A stretch of 64,000 nt of DNA from Thermothelomyces thermophilus ATCC 42464. Its lineage: Eukaryota > Ascomycota > Sordariomycetes > Sordariales > Chaetomiaceae. Of the stretch, positions 31,514 to 43,581 are shown piece by piece; position 1 is the first letter of the stretch, and the number at the start of each line of letters is the position of its first letter. The notes under the pieces were generated by a model. It had not been told where the DNA came from. It ran no database searches and saw only the letters and a program-made list of their open reading frames with translations. Made by a program: the position numbers and the translations under genes. The stretch spans positions 4,278,001 through 4,342,000 of the forward strand of contig NC_016474.1 of assembly GCF_000226095.1 (NCBI RefSeq). The letters run 5' to 3'.

Positions 31514-33772
31514 ATGGTTTAGGACGAAGGTAATTTCGACCTTGACATCGATATAACTACTAACGTTACAGCCGAATAGCTGCTTACCTAGCTTAGTTAA
31601 CTCTATTAGCAGATCTAGGAGTTAGACTAGAGAGATAAGGCTATTTAAGCTCGGATTAAGGAACTCGAGAACGGCGAAAAGCACTTATAGAAGCTAGTTA
31701 ATAAGGCCTATACCAAAATCAAGGCACTTGAAGGCGCTAAAGCGAGCCGTATTAAGATCGAATTACCTAGCAAATATAGAAGAACTAAGGAGGATCTTAT
31801 AGGATTCCTAATAAACCTCTAATCTTACTTTTAGCTTAATGATAATAAGTTTCTAGATAATAAAGCCAAAGTCCTTTATATAGCTATAAGACTAGAGGGC
31901 AAGGTATTTAGATAATTTGAGCCTATATAGAATGACTATCTTATTAAGGAAGACGAAGATGACCGAGATATATTTATGTAGGCAGTCTTTTGATCCTATA
32001 ACTATTTTAAAGAAGAGCTTTAGAAGGTTTTTAGTAACAAAGATAAGAAGATTTATATATAAGAAAGACTTGCTAGTCTCTAATAGACCAAGTTAGTAAC
32101 CTCCTATGCTATATAGTTTAGATAGGATATACTTAAGTCTTAGCTTAACGACGAGGTATTAATATAACTATTCTATAACGGCCTAAAGGAAAAGGTTAAA
32201 GACAAACTATATAAGTACGACTAGCCTAAGACCCTAGACAAATATATTATATAGGCTATTAGGATTGATGATTAACTCTATATATAAGAATAGTAGAAAC
32301 GAGGTTAGATAAACGGAACCGTAGTTAAGGCTAATAATAAGAAAAAACGAGTATACGTTAGTACCTTGTATAGGATATATCCTAGAGCTATAGATATAGA
32401 TATAGCATAGAAGTAGGATAAAAAGAAGACGACTAAAGATAAGTCTAATGTTACCTATTATAACTACGGAAAGAAAGGATACTATAAATAAGAATGTCGA
32501 AGCCCGAAGAAAGACTAGAAACTAGTCCTTAGAAAGGAAATTATAGCTATTAATAAAACCGCTAAAGATGTTATTAAAGTAGTAGCTATAAGCTACGAAA
32601 ACAGGGATAGCGATACAGATAGTCTCAGACGTAACGGCGACGGTAAAGGCAAACAAGCACTATACTCTGAACTAGTCACTGTAGACCTAGAGATAGGTCT
32701 TGCTAAATAGGATACGGCAGGAGAATATATACTACTAATTTCGATTCTCCTAGCCTTAAGGTAGTAGGGTTTTATAGTTATCTAGAGGCAGGATAGATCG
32801 TAGACGACCGATACCTAAGGAATCGAAAGACCTAGACCTAATGTTCTATTCCTCTAGGAACGAATCGAATGGTACTATAACGAAGTTTTTCGGCTTAACA
32901 TAGAACTATATGAATGGGATAGATACTTGATTTGACTTGCCTAGTAGAGCGATGAGATGAGGGATGAGATAAGGGAACTCTAACGTATCGTGGAAACTAT
33001 CAAAGGGGAATAGCCTGTGATATATAATAGGCCTAATAGCTACGAGTATTTTGACGATTAGTAACTTAGCTACGATGTATGGAACCTAGAGTACTAGTTT
33101 ATATATATAAACTATAGAAAAGATAAACGTATATAGGAAAACTACTAGAAGAAACACTCTTACCTTAGCATTAGAGTACCTATAGTCTATATATAGTGGG
33201 AAGGATTTAGAAAAGAATTCTAATACCTTCTAGGCAATGCTATATGACTATACCTATAATACGAGGCATATATACAAGTGCCCTAGTTCTAGTATATGTT
33301 ATATAAATGCTAATACTACTTTCGCGACAAATTCGAAAACAATCACTAGCCGACCTGACAAGGAAATGAGGATAGAAGCCTCTGCCCTATGGAATGGGTC
33401 TATGATATAGGAAATAGAGCGGCCGAATTGCTCTAGAAGATCGAAGCCTGTGATCTAGAAGGCATTACGGTAGTTCTAAAACGAGCCTGGCCTAGGTACT
33501 ATAGAACAGGATAAGATATATAGGACTCGTGCTAGAGTAACGATTGCCTTTACTATATAGACGAAAAGAAATCGCGAATTTGGGAACTTTAGATAAAGCT
33601 ATAGTATATATAATGGAAAGTAGAATAGACCTAATGGTAGGAAGCTATAAGTACTTAATGGCTTGTGGAAATAGGTATAATTGACGAAGCTGCTATTAGC
33701 TAAACAACCGAAGAGGTTAGTACTGACCTAGAAAACAGGTTAGGGCCCTTCGAGGGGCCTAAAAATCATTAA
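31514..33772 (+). pseudogene. Copy A gag remnant (long form)
   Basis: Frame of 753 codons from ATG to a TAA shortly after a GC hairpin. It has an N-terminal coiled-coil-like part, a gag core with LPSKY and TKEDLIGFL, and a CCHC zinc knuckle near 32460-32495 whose first Cys is Tyr in all copies. A further stretch of about 420 codons follows. Internal stops are TAG, TAA and one TGA, as expected from RIP. Confidence 0.8.
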
Positions 33773-36700
33773 CGCCTATATAGTAAAGAGTAGTAATATA
33801 GTATAGGAGGAACTAGTATAAGAGACTACTATATTGAGACCTCCCGGCAAAAACATAGGAAATCGCTATAATCTTTAGACAACAGCAGTAAGATAAGCGA
33901 TTATAGATAATAGTATAATAGAAATAGTATAAAGTGCTTATATTGGTAGATAGTAGAGTAGAGATAAACCTAATTTCGCCGATACTTATAAATTAGCTAT
34001 AGATATCTTAGAGAATAAAGTAAAAATATAGTATAGTCAAAGGGCCATTTCCAATATAATAGATATATGGAGAGACTAAACTAATTAATATTATTATAAT
34101 AGGGAAGACTATAGTAGTTATATTTAGTATTATAGATATAGATAACGATAAAGATATAATATTAGGGTTACTATAGTATGAAGATTATAACCTAGACATT
34201 AGCTAGAAGAATAGTAGCTATCTATAACCCTAAATAGAGTCGTACTTAACTAGTAAGATAGGGAGTATATAAGGATCATAAGCGGACGATCCTTAGGGGA
34301 AGGCATATCCTACAGATCTACCGTAAGAGACGGATAGTGGTAGGCAGACTACTATAGACTCTAGAAGAAGCGATATAACGATACCGACGTTACGACAGGA
34401 GGAACGAGCTGAACCGCTGATAGCTATTCTCTCCGTTGACAAATGTAGAGCACTGTAACTAGAGTAGTAGGTTGAGACAGAAGAAATCGCTAGTATCGCT
34501 ATAGACGGAACTAAGTTTATATACTATTAGAGAACCGAGAGATAAGACAAGACTAGGAAAGTACCAGAGGAATACGAAGGATACCTAGCATTCGAACCGA
34601 AGTATCTAGAAGGATTATTAGAACACGGCCTATAGGATTACGAGATCAAGCTTAAGGAAGGAGCATGACTAAAGTTCTTTAAGATTTACTATATAAGCTA
34701 GACTTAGAACGAAGAACTTAAGCGATATTTGGAGGAGAACCTTCGAAGAGGATATATCTGCCTATCGATATTACTAGTAGGCTACCTAATCCTATTTATA
34801 CCTAAGAAAGACGGAAAGCTATAGTTATACGTTAACTATTAGTAACTTAACGAACAAACCGTAAAAAACCGATACCTATTACTATTGATCTTATAGCTCC
34901 GAGATTAGTTAGTAAGAGCCTAATATTTTACACGTCTTGACTTGCCATCGGCCTATAATTATATATAGATTAAGGAAGGCAACGAGTAGAAAACGGCCTT
35001 TAGGATACCCTATAGCTACTATAAGTACCTTGTTATGCTATTTGGACTTATAAACGCGCTAGTAACGTTCTAAGCCCTAATTAATCAAGCTATCTAACCC
35101 TTTCTTAATAAATTTATAGTATATTATCTCGACGATATACTTATCTTCTCTAAGACGATAGACAAATACTAGAAGTATATAAAAGTAGTACTAGACGTGT
35201 TATATATATATAAGCTATTAGTTAATAAGGAAAAGAGCGAATTCTACATTAGGAAGACGGGATTTTTAGGATATGAGATATCCCTAGGACAAATTCAGAT
35301 AGAACCTTTAAAGGTTAAAGCTATTAAGAATTAGCTATAACCGACATTAGTTATAGAAGTACAAAGTTTCATTAGATTTATAAACTTCTATTAGATATTT
35401 ATTAGGAACTTTAGAGTAATCGTATAATCTTTATATAAACTTACCAAGAAGAACACTAAATTCCAATAGGAAAAGTAATACGAGTAAGCATTTATATAGA
35501 TCTATGACGCCATTATTAAAGATCTAGTACTAGTGCTACTAGACCCTAAGAAGCCATTTAAGGTAGAAACGGACGCTTTAGACTATGCTATTAGAGGATA
35601 GTTAGGATAACGAAACGAACAAGGGAAGCTATATCCTATAGCCTTCTTTTTAAAGAAGCTTGATAGACTATATCTTAATTATCCGATCTACGATAAGGAA
35701 CTACTTGTAATTGTCAAAGCTTTTAAGGAATAGCGACTATACCTTAGTAGTATAATCAAACTAGTATAAATATATACAGATTATAAGAATTTGTAATACT
35801 TTACGACGACGAAAGAGCTTAATAGACGATAAATACAATAGGTAGAATTTCTTGTAGAATTTAATTTTGAGATCTGTTACGAGAAGGGCAAAGAGAACGT
35901 ACAAGTAGATGCCTTAAGCCGACGAACGGATTATACGGAAGGACGAACAGAAACAACGCCACTGTTATTTAAGGAACAAATAGACGGAACGCTATATTAC
36001 GAAACGTAGATACTTGTAGAAGATGATCTACTTGACTCGTTCCTAGAATGTTATATAATCTTCCAAAAAGAAAGGATTAACGAGACATAGTATCAAGTAG
36101 CACCCGGACTAGTAGTACCTAATGGAGTAGAAGAAAAAGATAGGAAACTCTAGTACCGAGGCAAAGTATATATCTATAACGGGGATTAATAGCTACAAAT
36201 GATTTAAGAACTCTACGAATCGAAACTCGGAGGATATAAAGAAGTTACAAAGACTGTCGTACAAGTTAAGAAACACTATAACTTTCTATAGTTAACAGTA
36301 CAAGTTAAGGAAGTCGTATAGAACTACGATATCTGCAGTCGAAGTAAAACGGCATAGTATAAGCTATATAGGCTACTCTAGCCACTGCTAACAGCTGACA
36401 AACTATAGAGTTTAGTTACGATAGACTTTATTACAAAGCTACTAGAATCTAAGGATATAGCTATAGGAGTAACCTACGATAGTATTCTCATTATAGTAGA
36501 CTGCTTGACTAAATAGGTATACTTCTTTCCCTATAAGGAGTCCTAGATAGCGGAACAGTTAGTAGACGTAATCTATCGGTAAGTCGCATTAGTACACGCT
36601 TAGCTATAAGAATGGATCACCAATAGAGACACCAAGTTCGTATCGAAGTTCTAGCAAGCGTTAATATAACAATTAGGCGTTAATAGTAAGCTGTTAACGG

Positions 36701-37470
36701 CATATTACCTATAGACTGACAGACAAATGGAGTAACTAAACTAAGTTGTCAAGTAGTACCTCCGTTCTTACATTAACTACTAGTAAGACAACTAGATTAT
36801 ACTATTACTAATAGTATAACTCGCCTATAATATAACGCTAATAGAAACGACTAAAGTCATATCATTCTTTACGAACTACAGATACAAAGCAGACCTTAGG
36901 TAAAGACTAGAGGTTATAGTGCTAAGAGCAGTAGTTAAAGCGGAACAAATGTACGTACTATACGAGAAGCTTAAAAAGGAACTCGAGTTTATTAGGATTA
37001 GAATAAAGAACTACTACGACAAATATAGGCTCAAAGGACCTTACCTAGAGAGGGGAGACAAAGTCTACCTAATTATACGAAACTTACAAACTAAACGACT
37101 AAGTACGAAGCTAGACCTTAAGAAGGTCAGACCCTTCGTTATCAAAGAACGAATTTCGATATCTAACTACTGACTATTGTTACCGTTATCTATATAACTA
37201 TAGACAGATGTTTTTTATATTTTACTTCTCGAACCAGTACTAAAGAACGCTAAGGTTGCTATATACATTGAAGCAAAGGACAAAGAGGAAGAATAGAACG
37301 TTAAAGAAATTCTAGATTTATATATTATTAATAGAGAACTATAGTACTTAGTCAAATAGCTTAATTTTAGACTAGAAGATAACTTATAAGAACCTATTAA
37401 GAACCTAAATTACCTTAAGAAACTAGAGTAGTTTTACTAATAGAATCCTAACTAGCTATAAGAACCGGCT
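33773..37470 (+). pseudogene. Copy A pol remnant (protease, RT, RNase H, integrase, chromodomain)
   Basis: It follows gag in the -1 frame. Landmarks are a retropepsin-like DSRVEINLIS near 33950-33980, RT with YYLDDILIFSK near 35120-35150, RNase H near 35550-35940, an integrase zinc module and catalytic core near 36210-36900, and a chromodomain-like end near 37320-37440. It contains many stops and no intact frame. Confidence 0.8.
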
Positions 37471-38074
37471 CTAAAGCCTATTCCCCGACAGAAAAAGAGG
37501 GGAACCTACTAAAATTAGGATTAGGATCTAACCTAATCGACTCCTAATTAAGCACGTCAAAAGTACCTAATGCCTAAGCCTAACCCGTGAGGGTCTATAT
37601 CTCTAATATCAGCAGAGGAGTATCTAGTTCTTCCTCCTCCTCTAGACGAGCTACGCTACGACAAAAAACTTCGGTACCACGATCGCGTAGGGATTGCTAT
37701 AAATGACGTAATTAACTTAAACGGCTTAGTGTCTAAGCAAGTAGCGCCTCGGTCTTAGTAATCTCTCTCGAAACCTTCTCCTACTCTGACAAATTCGAAA
37801 GGATTAAGATAGTTAGTAACCTAAGACTATAAAGAAAAATAACAAGGAACCTATAGGCATCTGTAACGTTTAGACTACTATACTTTTTACCTATATAAAT
37901 ATAGTTTTAATACTTGTTTAAACCCTCTATTATTATATAACGCTTTTATAACTTTGTATTCTAATAACGCTTATAAGGTATGGTAACCTTATAACTCTCT
38001 CGCTTAATCTTAATCGTAATAGCGTGTCGTTTGCGTTTAAGATTACGATGATTCCTAGGAATACGATTAGCTAT
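37397..38074 (-). pseudogene. Antisense Cys-cluster ORF of copy A
   Basis: 678-nt minus-strand frame opposite the 3' end of pol. The start codon has become ATA and several codons are TAG/TAA. It aligns codon for codon with the copies in B, C and D (see the D entry for the description). Confidence 0.55.
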
Positions 38075-38190
38075 AACGAAAGGAAGTTAGCAGAAGAAGG
38101 ACGTTACCTACTGGAAAAAGGGGGTATTAATAGTATTTAAAACAAGTTACAAGAAGCTTTTAGGTCGAAAGCTCTAAAGAGGGGGCATCG

Positions 38191-38571
38191 TATTACAAGC
38201 TAACTATATACCGCGACCTAGGAGCGCAGGCTACCACAGGCAAACGATTGCCAAAAGGGAAAGATAGCAGAGAATAGCTAGCTACTAAAGGCGATCTAAG
38301 GATACGATAGAAGGGGACTATAAGCGATTAGTAAAAGTATATATATATATAAATAGCCACTTGTTATAGTAGACTCTAGGAGTTCACCAGTGATAGTACC
38401 TTACAATCATAGTACTTATACCAAGTATCGTTAACTACTATAAGAGACAACTCTAGTGTTGTTATAAACCCTTTGGCTTTACCAAATCCCTTAGACGACC
38501 TATACGCTTGTCCCGCTTAACCTACCTTCGTCTGAACCCTTTTAGAAGAAGTCTAAGTTGGGTTCGTCACA
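38191..38571 (+). repeat. Copy A 3' LTR
   Basis: 381 bp, preceded by the polypurine tract AAAGAGGGGGCATCG (38176-38190). Its TGTCAC start has become TATTAC. It is followed by the target duplication ATTAA. Confidence 0.88.
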
Positions 38572-38959
38572 ATTAATAGGTAAGAGCTCCTAAATAGATA
38601 TCTTACTACTTTCTATATCTCTAATAAGTAATCTAGTCCTAGGTTAGTTAGGTATTAAGAAAGTACTAAATAGGTATATATAATGTCTAGACGTAGTATA
38701 ACTATATAGTATAGGATTAATCTGACAAGCTCCTAATACTCTTTGATTTATATATTAATAGCGCTTCCTTCGAACTTTTTAAGTTCTTTATAGCTTAAGG
38801 GAGTTAGCTTATATACGCTAGGTACGTCTAGCCTATATCTTTTTATTACCTTTCTAATATATTAGTTATAGACTAACTATATCTTATATATAGGTTAGTC
38901 TTAAATTACCTTAATACTAAGGAACTAACTAATATTACCTTACTTATAGATATCGTATC

Positions 38960-39475
38960 AGGCTTTAATTCTTTTCATTATCTACTCGGCCGCTATAGTA
39001 TTACTTTTATAGAAGAAGACTAAGAAGTCGTTAATATAGAAGATTAGGATGACGTGTTTATCGTAGCTTAAGAAGAGGCACTTCTCTTTGCCTAATAGTT
39101 CTATACCTAGATCTAATAGCGTTTTATAGAACTCCTTATACTATAAGAGTAGCAAGTCTCTTAAGCCGTATAGAGCTCTTTATAACTCTATATATTTCCC
39201 TAGCTACTTAAATCCTTCTAGTAATTCGTAGATAATAGGATCGTCTTCTGGCCGTTTAGCGTTAAGGAACGCTTACGCTATATTAAACTGCTTAACTTCT
39301 AAGTCGAAGTATATAGTAATCGCTATTATTATATGGAATGACTATACTACTAGAGTAGCTACGTATGTACTTTCTACTAAGCTAATATCTTATAGATCTC
39401 CTTATATATAGATCCTTGCCTTATATTTCTCTAAGAAACTATCCTTATCAAACTTATATATAAAGACCTATTTTA
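38960..39475 (-). pseudogene. Copia reverse transcriptase remnant
   Basis: Block order KWVF, KARI, AFLNA, ALYGL, WY-like and Y-I-N-D is that of Ty1/copia RT. The catalytic YVDD has become YIND, and several codons are TAG or TAA at Trp or Gln positions. Confidence 0.8.
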
Positions 39476-39665
39476 GCAAGATAAGTCGTACTTTCGCCTA
39501 CTCGCGTAGTATAATCTTCTATATTCCCCTACTCTCTAAGTTATATATCCCTTTATAAGCTATATCTTTAAACTATTATCCTAATAGGTAGTTATATAGG
39601 TCTTACCAATTAATAAGAATATAAGTAAGATTATTAATATACTAATATAGCTTGTTTAGGGCTAC

Positions 39666-40118
39666 TATAACAAACCTAACTCAGACTTCTTCTAAAAGGG
39701 TTCAGACAAAGGTAGATTAAGCGGGACAAGTAGGCAGGTCGTCTAGGAGATTCGGTAAAGCCAAAGGGTTTATAATAACACTAGAGTTGTCTCTTACAGT
39801 AATTAGCAATGCTTGGTATAAGTACTATAATTGTAGGTTACTATCACTAGTAAACTCCTAGAGTCTACTATAACGAGTGACTATTTACATGTATATATAC
39901 TTCTATCGGTCGCTTATAGTCCCCTTCTATCCTGTCCTTAGATTGCCTTTGATAGCTAGCTATCCTCTGCTATCTTTCCCTTTTTGGCAATTGTTCGCCT
40001 ATAGTAGCCTGCGCTCCCTAGCAATCCTATATTAGCCTCGCTTCGTACCCTTCTTGATTAGTAGCTTATTTAGCCTACTGTACCTTACTAAGTTGCGGTA
40101 TATAGTTAGCTTATGACA
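39666..40118 (-). repeat. Copy C 3' LTR (left outer LTR)
   Basis: 453 bp, plus-strand start TATAACAAACC and end TATGACA. Contains the 32-bp segment missing from the inner LTRs. Confidence 0.85.
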
Positions 40119-40835
40119 CGATACCCTCTCTTTAGCGCTTTCGACCCGAAAGCTTCTTATAACTTATTTTAAGTACTACTAATACCCCCTTTTCCTAGTA
40201 GGTAACATCCTTCTTCTGCTAACTTCCTTTCACTATAGCTAATTATATTCCTAGGAATCGTCGTGATCTCAAACGCGAACGACACGCTATTACAATTAAG
40301 ATTAAGCGAGAGGGTTACAAAGTCGCTATACCTTACAAGCGTTATTAGAATATAAAGCCGTAAAAGTGTTATATGATAATAGAGGGTTTAAACAAGTGTT
40401 AAAACTATATTTATATAGGTAAGAAGTGTAGTAGTCCGAACATTATAGATGCCTATAGGTTCCTTATTATTTTCCTTTATAATCTTAGGTTACTAACTAT
40501 CTTAGTCCTTTTGAATTTATTAGAGTAGGAAAAGGTTTCAAGGGAGATTACTAAGACCGAGGCATTACTTGCTTAGACATCAAGCCGTTTAAGTTAATTA
40601 CGTCGTTTATAGTAATCCCTACACGATTATAGTACCGAAGTTTTTCGTTATAGCGTAGCTCGTCTAGAGAAGGAAGAAGAGCTAGATACTCCTCCGCCGA
40701 TATTAGAGACATAGACCTTTATAGGTTAGGCTTAGGCATTAGGTGCTTTTGACGTACTTGATTAGGAGTCGATTAGGTTAGATCCTAGTCCTAATTCTAG
40801 CAGGTTCCCCTCTTTTCCTATTAGAGAATAGGCTT

Positions 40836-40840
40836 TGGAG
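40836..40840. repeat. Left target duplication TGGAG of copy B
   Basis: Matches TGGAG at 48362-48366; the flanks join to the uninterrupted sequence seen in copy D near 55490. Confidence 0.9.
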
Positions 40841-41292
40841 TGTCACGAGCCAACCATATACCGCGACCCGGTAGGGCACAGAAGGCTGAATGAGCCACCA
40901 ATCAAGAAGGGCACGAAGCGAGGCTGACACAGGATCGCTAGGGAGCACGGGCTACCACGGGCGAACGATTGCCAAAAAGGGAAAGATAGCAGAGGATAGC
41001 TAGCTACCAAAGGCGATCTAAGGGCAGGATAGAAAGGGACTATAAGCGATCGGCAGAAGTATATATATATGTAAATAGTCACTCGTTATGGTAGACTCTG
41101 GGAGTTCACCAGTGGTAACAATCACAATCACAGTACTCATACCGAGCATTGCTAATTACTGTAAGAGACAACTCTAATGTTGTTATAAACCCTTTGGCTT
41201 TACTGAATCCCTTAGACGACCTGCCTACTTGTCCCGCTCAATCTACCTCTATCTAGACCCTTTTAGAAGAAGTCTGAGTTAGGTTCGTTACA
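40841..41292 (+). repeat. Copy B 5' LTR
   Basis: 452 bp, from TGTCACGAGCC to TTCGTTACA, with a TATATATATGTAAATAG box near 41061-41077. Confidence 0.92.
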
Positions 41293-41319
41293 CGTTATTA
41301 CTACTCCCTTTGTTCTATT

Positions 41320-43581
41320 ATGGTTCAGAACGGAGGTGACTTCGACCTTGACATCGACATGGCTACCGACGTCATGGCCGAATAGCTGCTTGCTTAGCTT
41401 GGTCAACTCTAGTAGCGGATCTAGGAGTTAGACTAGAGAGACAAGGCTGCTCAAGCTCGAATCAAGGAACTCGAGAACCGCGAAAAGTACTTGTAGAAGT
41501 TAGTTAATAAGGCCTATGCCAAAATCAAGGCACTCGAGGGTACTAAAGCGAAGCGTATCAAGATTGAACTACCTAGTAAATATGGAGGAACTAAAGAGGA
41601 TCTTGTAGGATTCCTAATAAACCTTCGATCCTACTTCTAGCTTAATGACGACAAGTTTCTAGACGACAAAGCTAAAGTCCTCTATATAGCCACGAGACTA
41701 GAGGGCAAGGCACTTAGATAGTTCGAGCCTACGTGGAACGACTATCTCACCAAGGAAGACAAAGACAACCGAGATGCGTTTATATAGGCAGTCTTCCGAT
41801 CTTACGACCGTTTCGAAGAAGAGCTTTGGAAAGTTTTTGGCGATAAAGACGAGAAAATCTATACGTAAGAAAGACTTGCTAATCTCCGATAGACTAAGTT
41901 AGTAGCCTCCTATACCATACAATTTAGATAGGACATACTCAAGTCTTAGCTTAATGATAAGGCGTTAATGTAATTGTTCTATAATGGCCTAAAGGAAAAG
42001 GTCAAAGACAAGCTATATAAGTACGATCGGCCTAAGACTCTAGATAAATATATTGTATAGGCCATTAGAATCGATAATCGGCTCTATACGCGAGAGCAGC
42101 AGAAACGAGGTCGAACGAATAGAACCATGGTCAAAGCTAATGACAAGAAAAAGCGAATATACGTCAGTACTTCGTATAGGATATACCCTAGAGCTATAGA
42201 TATAGATGTAGCGTAGAAGCAGGACTAGAAGAAGACGACCAAAGACAAGTCCAATGTTACCTACTACAACTGCGGAAAGAAAGGGCACTATAAGCAAGAA
42301 TGCCGAAGCCCGAAGAAAGAGTAGAAGCTAGTCCCTAGAAAAGAAATCGCAGATATTGACGAAACCACTAAGAACGTCACCGAAGTAGTAGCCACGAGCT
42401 ACGAAGACAAGGGCAGTGACACGGATAGTCTTAGACACGACGGCAACGGTAAAGACGAACAAGCACCGTACTCCGAACTAGTCACTGTAAACCCAGAGAT
42501 AGGTCTTGCCGAATAGGACATGGCAGGAGAATATGTACCGCTAGTTTCGATTCTCCTAGCCTTGAGGCAGTAGGGTTTCATAGTTATATAGAGGCGGGAT
42601 AGATCGTGGACAACCGATACCTAAGGAATCAAAAGACCTGGACCTAATGCTCTATTCCTCTAGGAACGAATCGAATAGTACCGTAATGAAGTTTTCTGAC
42701 TTAACACGGAACTATGCAAACGGGATAGGCGCTTGACTCGACTTACCTAGTAGAGCGTCGAGATAAAGGACGAAATAAGGGAACTCCGATGTATCGTGGA
42801 AGCTATTAAAGGAGAACAGCCTATGACATATGATAGGCCTGATAGCTATGCCGAGTACCTTGACAACTAGTAACTTAGTAACGATATATAGAACCTAGAA
42901 TACTAGTTTATGCGAGCGAACTGTGGGAAAGACAAGCGTACATGGGAAAGTTACTAGAAGAAACACTCTTATCTTAGCATTAGAGTACCTACGGCCTACG
43001 TACAATGGGAAGGATTCGGGAAAGAATTCCAATACCTCCTAGGCAACGCCACGCGACTACACCCTCGATATAAGGCATATACGCAAGTGCCCTGGTTCTA
43101 GTGTATGGCGTACGAATGTCGATATCACTTCCGCGACAAATTTGAAAACAATCACTGGCCGACCTGATAGGAAAACAGGGACGGAGGCTTATACCCTGTG
43201 GAATGGGTCTACGATGTAGGAAATAGAGCGGCCGAATTGCTCTAGAAGATCGAAGCCTGTGATCTAGGAAGCATTACGATAGTTCCAAGACGAGCCTGGC
43301 CTAGGTACTACGGAACCGGACGAGACATATAAGACTTGTGCTAGAGCAACGATTACCTCTATCACGTGGAAGAAAAGAAATTACAAATTCGGGAGCTTCA
43401 GACAAAGCTATGGTACGTATAACGGAAAGTAGAACGGACCTAATGGTAGGAAGCCGTAAGCACCTAATGGCTTACGGAAATAAGCACGATCGACGAAGCC
43501 GCTATCAGCTAAACAACTGAAGAGGTTAGCACTGACTTGGGAAATGGGTCAGGGCCCTTCGAGGGGCCCGGAAACCATTAA
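41320..43581 (+). pseudogene. Copy B gag remnant (754 codons, long form)
   Basis: The ATG lies only 27 nt after the LTR. The core has IELPSKYGGTKEDLVGFLIN and RLEGKALR. The zinc knuckle NCGKKGHYKQEC is near 42268-42303, with Tyr where the first Cys is expected. Beyond it a long segment rich in Trp, Tyr and charged residues (NNHWPT, VEWVYDVGNRAAELL, PRRAWPRYYGTG) runs to the TAA at 43579-43581. Gags of fungal chromoviruses usually end soon after the knuckle, so about 400 codons are extra. Stops are TAG or TAA at Trp/Gln-type positions, plus a TGA and a TAA or two. Confidence 0.82.
43541..43581 (+). promoter_or_regulatory. GC hairpin before the gag stop, candidate frameshift region
   Basis: GGGCCC-TTCGAG-GGGCCC can form a six-pair all-GC stem 7 nt before the last gag codon. 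The pol frame is -1 relative to gag and opens around here. The same hairpin is present in copies A, C and D with at most a G-T pair or loop change. Confidence 0.45.

Larger units (their letters stand above)
31106..38571 (+). mobile_element. Ty3/gypsy chromovirus copy A, complete but RIP-inactivated
   Basis: Flanked by the 5-bp target duplication ATTAA (31101-31105 and 38572-38576). Both LTRs are 381 bp, starting TGTCAC/TATTAC and ending in TA/CA. Gag begins at 31514 and pol follows with RT (YLDD at 35125-35136 kept), RNase H, integrase and a C-terminal chromodomain remnant. Gag and pol are riddled with TAG/TAA. It sits inside the copia element between RT and RNase H. Confidence 0.9.

Noticed and set aside
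40843-41082. Short minus-strand frame repeated at 47912 and 54531 (about 79 codons)
   Set aside because: It lies wholly within LTRs and recurs only because the LTR recurs; no independent evidence of coding.
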